A stretch of DNA of 64,000 nt, taken from positions 1 through 64,000 of the forward strand of contig NZ_WBMR01000005.1 of the NCBI RefSeq assembly GCF_008923365.1, in the 5' to 3' direction. The notes under the pieces were generated by a model that did no database searches, had not been told where the DNA came from, and saw nothing but the letters and a program-made list of their open reading frames with translations. Shown here one piece after another: positions 62,130 through 64,000 of the stretch. A program made the translations under genes and the position numbers. This DNA is from Actinomadura montaniterrae (GTDB lineage: Bacteria > Actinomycetota > Actinomycetes > Streptosporangiales > Streptosporangiaceae). Each line of letters opens with the position of its first letter. Position 1 is the first letter of the stretch.

Positions 62130-63677
62130 ATGAGTGCGCCTATGGAGACGAGCCCCCGCACGTACGAGATCCGTACCTACGGGTGCCAGATGAACGTCCA
62201 CGACTCCGAGCGGCTGTCCGGCCTGCTGGAGGCGGCCGGCTACGTGCGCGCGGGCGAGGCGGAGCCCGACGTGGTGGTGTTCAACACCTGCGCCGTGCGG
62301 GAGAACGCCGACAACCGGCTCTACGGGAACCTGGGGCATCTGCGGCCCGTCAAGGACGGTCATCCGGGCATGCAGATCGCCGTGGGCGGCTGCCTGGCGC
62401 AGAAGGACCGCGACACGATCGTGAAGCGCGCCCCCTGGGTGGACGTGGTGTTCGGCACCCACAACATCGGGGCGCTTCCCGCGCTTCTGGAGCGGTCGCG
62501 GGTGCAGAGCGAGGCGCAGGTCGAGATCGAAGAGTCGCTGGTGACCTTCCCGTCGACGCTGCCGACGCGCCGCGAGTCCCCCTACGCCGCGTGGGTGTCG
62601 ATCTCCGTCGGCTGCAACAACACCTGCACGTTCTGCATCGTCCCGTCGCTGCGCGGCAAGGAGAGGGACCGCCGGCCGGGCGAGATCCTCGCCGAGGTCG
62701 AGGCGCTGGTGGCCGAGGGCGTCCTGGAGATCACGCTGCTGGGGCAGAACGTCAACGCCTACGGCTCGGGCTTCGGCGCGCTGTCCGCCGCGCCGGACGA
62801 GGTGCGCGCGATGACGGCGGACGGGTCCTCCGCTTTCGCGGGCCTGCTGCGCGCGTGCGGCAACGTGGACGGCCTGGAGCGCGTCCGGTTCACCTCGCCG
62901 CACCCCAAGGACTTCACCGACGACGTGATCGCGGCGATGGCCGAGACGCCGAACGTCATGCCGTCGCTGCACATGCCGCTGCAGTCCGGGTCGGACGCGG
63001 TGCTGCGGGCGATGCGCCGGTCGTACCGGCAGGAGCGCTACCTCGGCATCATCGAGAAGGTGCGCGCCGCCATCCCGGACGCCGCGATCACCACCGACAT
63101 CATCGTCGGCTTCCCGGGCGAGACCGAGGCCGACTTCGAGCAGACCCTGCACGTGGTGCGCGAGGCGCGGTTCTCGTCGGCGTTCACGTTCCAGTACTCC
63201 AAGCGCCCCGGGACGCCCGCCGCCACCATGGACGGCCAGCTGCCCAAGGAGGTCGTGCAGGAGCGGTACGAGCGGCTGGTCGGGCTGCAGGAGGAGATCT
63301 CCTGGGCGGAGAACAAGAAGCAGCTCGGTCGCACCCTTGAGGTGCTCGTGGCCGAGGGCGAGGGGCGCAAGGACGAGGAGACCCGGCGCCTGTCGGGCCG
63401 CGCGCCCGACAACCGCCTGGTGCATTTCCAGGCGCCGGACGAGCCCGTCCGTCCCGGCGACATGGTCACCGTAGAGGTGACCTATGCGGCGCCCCACCAC
63501 CTGGTGGCCGACAAGCCGGTCCAGAACGTCCGCCGTACGCGGGCGGGCGACGCGTGGGAGGCGCGCCAGGGCGAGGGCCCGAAGGGCGTCTCGCTGGGCA
63601 TGCCGACCATCGGCCGTCCCGCGCAGAGCCAGGCCGCCGTGTCCGGATGCGCCGCCCCCGCTCCGACCCAGGCATGA
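62130..63677 (+). CDS. miaB: tRNA-2-methylthio-N6-dimethylallyladenosine synthase
   Basis: MiaB adds a methylthio group to position 37 of certain tRNAs. The 515 residues contain the first-cluster Cys ([36 protein letters not shown]), the radical-SAM motif [19 protein letters not shown] (about residues 155-173), the [10 protein letters not shown] segment, and a C-terminal TRAM domain. The final 50 residues are a Pro/Ala tail not seen in short forms. The ATG at 62130 is favoured; 62142 is an alternative. It is divergent from gluA and followed by an extradiol-dioxygenase-like gene, as in many actinobacteria. Confidence 0.95.
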   Translation: MSAPMETSPRTYEIRTYGCQMNVHDSERLSGLLEAAGYVRAGEAEPDVVVFNTCAVRENADNRLYGNLGHLRPVKDGHPGMQIAVGGCLAQKDRDTIVKRAPWVDVVFGTHNIGALPALLERSRVQSEAQVEIEESLVTFPSTLPTRRESPYAAWVSISVGCNNTCTFCIVPSLRGKERDRRPGEILAEVEALVAEGVLEITLLGQNVNAYGSGFGALSAAPDEVRAMTADGSSAFAGLLRACGNVDGLERVRFTSPHPKDFTDDVIAAMAETPNVMPSLHMPLQSGSDAVLRAMRRSYRQERYLGIIEKVRAAIPDAAITTDIIVGFPGETEADFEQTLHVVREARFSSAFTFQYSKRPGTPAATMDGQLPKEVVQERYERLVGLQEEISWAENKKQLGRTLEVLVAEGEGRKDEETRRLSGRAPDNRLVHFQAPDEPVRPGDMVTVEVTYAAPHHLVADKPVQNVRRTRAGDAWEARQGEGPKGVSLGMPTIGRPAQSQAAVSGCAAPAPTQA

Positions 63678-63684
63678 TCGTCCG

Positions 63685-64000
63685 GTGCTGATCTCGGCGG
63701 CGGTGTGCCCGCATCCGCCCATCCTCGTGCCCGCTCTCGCGGCGGGGGCCGCCCCGGAACTGGACGGCCTGCGCGCGGCCTGTGACGAGGCCGTCGGCCG
63801 GCTCGGGGCGCGCGACGCGGACGCGCTGATCGTCGTCGGCGGGGCCGCGGAAACGCGCGCCTACGGGGCCGGCGCCTACGCGACCCTCCGCCCGTACGGG
63901 CTGGACTGGACGAGCCCGGTCGACCTGGCGGACGGGTACGGCGGCGAGGCGCTGCCGCTGTCCCTCACCATCGGGTACTGGCTTCTCGAACGGCACGGCT
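63685..64000 (+). CDS. Class III extradiol-dioxygenase-like protein, C-terminal part beyond the window
   Basis: Only the first 105 codons are present. The GTG start gives VLISAAVCPHPPILVPALAA, in which the HPP of CPHPPILVP is the first metal-ligand phrase of the LigB-type fold. ACDEAVGRLGARDADALIVV and the GAYATLRPYG stretch follow. Genes like this follow miaB in many actinobacteria, and their role is unknown. The missing half would hold the remaining metal ligands. Confidence 0.75.
   Translation, partial: MLISAAVCPHPPILVPALAAGAAPELDGLRAACDEAVGRLGARDADALIVVGGAAETRAYGAGAYATLRPYGLDWTSPVDLADGYGGEALPLSLTIGYWLLERHG

Overview
The window is very GC-rich actinobacterial chromosome. Its gene set and order point to a filamentous actinomycete: dapA-rnj-ftsK-rodZ-rimO-pgsA-cinA-clgR, then DUF3046, recA-recX, gluABCD and miaB are the conserved neighbours seen around recA in Streptomyces and Mycobacterium. 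I favour the order Streptosporangiales, perhaps Thermomonosporaceae (Actinomadura-like), but this is an inference from general resemblance. I see no phage, transposase, CRISPR array, rRNA or tRNA.

Layout. 1-15.4 kb is a mixed region: an ECF41-type sigma factor with its own promoter motif, a second ftsH, an orphan modA, ung, menA, a drug exporter, a CGNR regulator facing a VOC protein, a MocR regulator facing an EamA exporter, a ferritin-like diiron protein and a GH18-like protein. 15.7-28.5 kb is the conserved housekeeping block, interrupted by a frameshifted MOSC gene and a DUF1990 gene, and ending in clgR and dps. 28.7-32.2 kb holds regulators (LysR, TetR, Rrf2) and a Nei-type glycosylase. 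32.7-38.8 kb is an amino-sugar or chito-oligosaccharide uptake locus: a ROK regulator facing a lipoprotein, two permeases and a NagZ-like glycosidase, with no ATPase. 39-46.4 kb has secA2 and lhr. 46.4-50.5 kb has an esterase, DUF3046 and a three-gene set of two ATP-grasp enzymes and a lipoprotein whose tail carries RGGFG. 50.6-55.1 kb is SOS-box-recA-recX-rny. 55.2-64 kb has a secreted trypsin-like protease, an S9 peptidase, the glutamate ABC importer, miaB and the start of an extradiol-dioxygenase-like gene.

Noncoding signals. The most unusual feature is a family of structured intergenic repeats, with copies at about 32.27, 32.46 and 52.06 kb. Two copies share an identical 77-nt block about 20 kb apart. 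Elsewhere they differ by paired changes that keep three hairpins intact, the classic sign of a selected structure. The 52 kb copy and a tandem 65-nt repeat separate recA from recX. Two unrelated ABC importer operons each carry a long perfect stem-loop just after the binding-protein gene. Several regulators have -10 boxes 6-8 nt before their start codons, which suggests leaderless mRNAs; in the MocR/EamA pair the two start codons overlap and the promoters face each other.

All functions are assigned by reading motifs and family resemblance. No database search was run.
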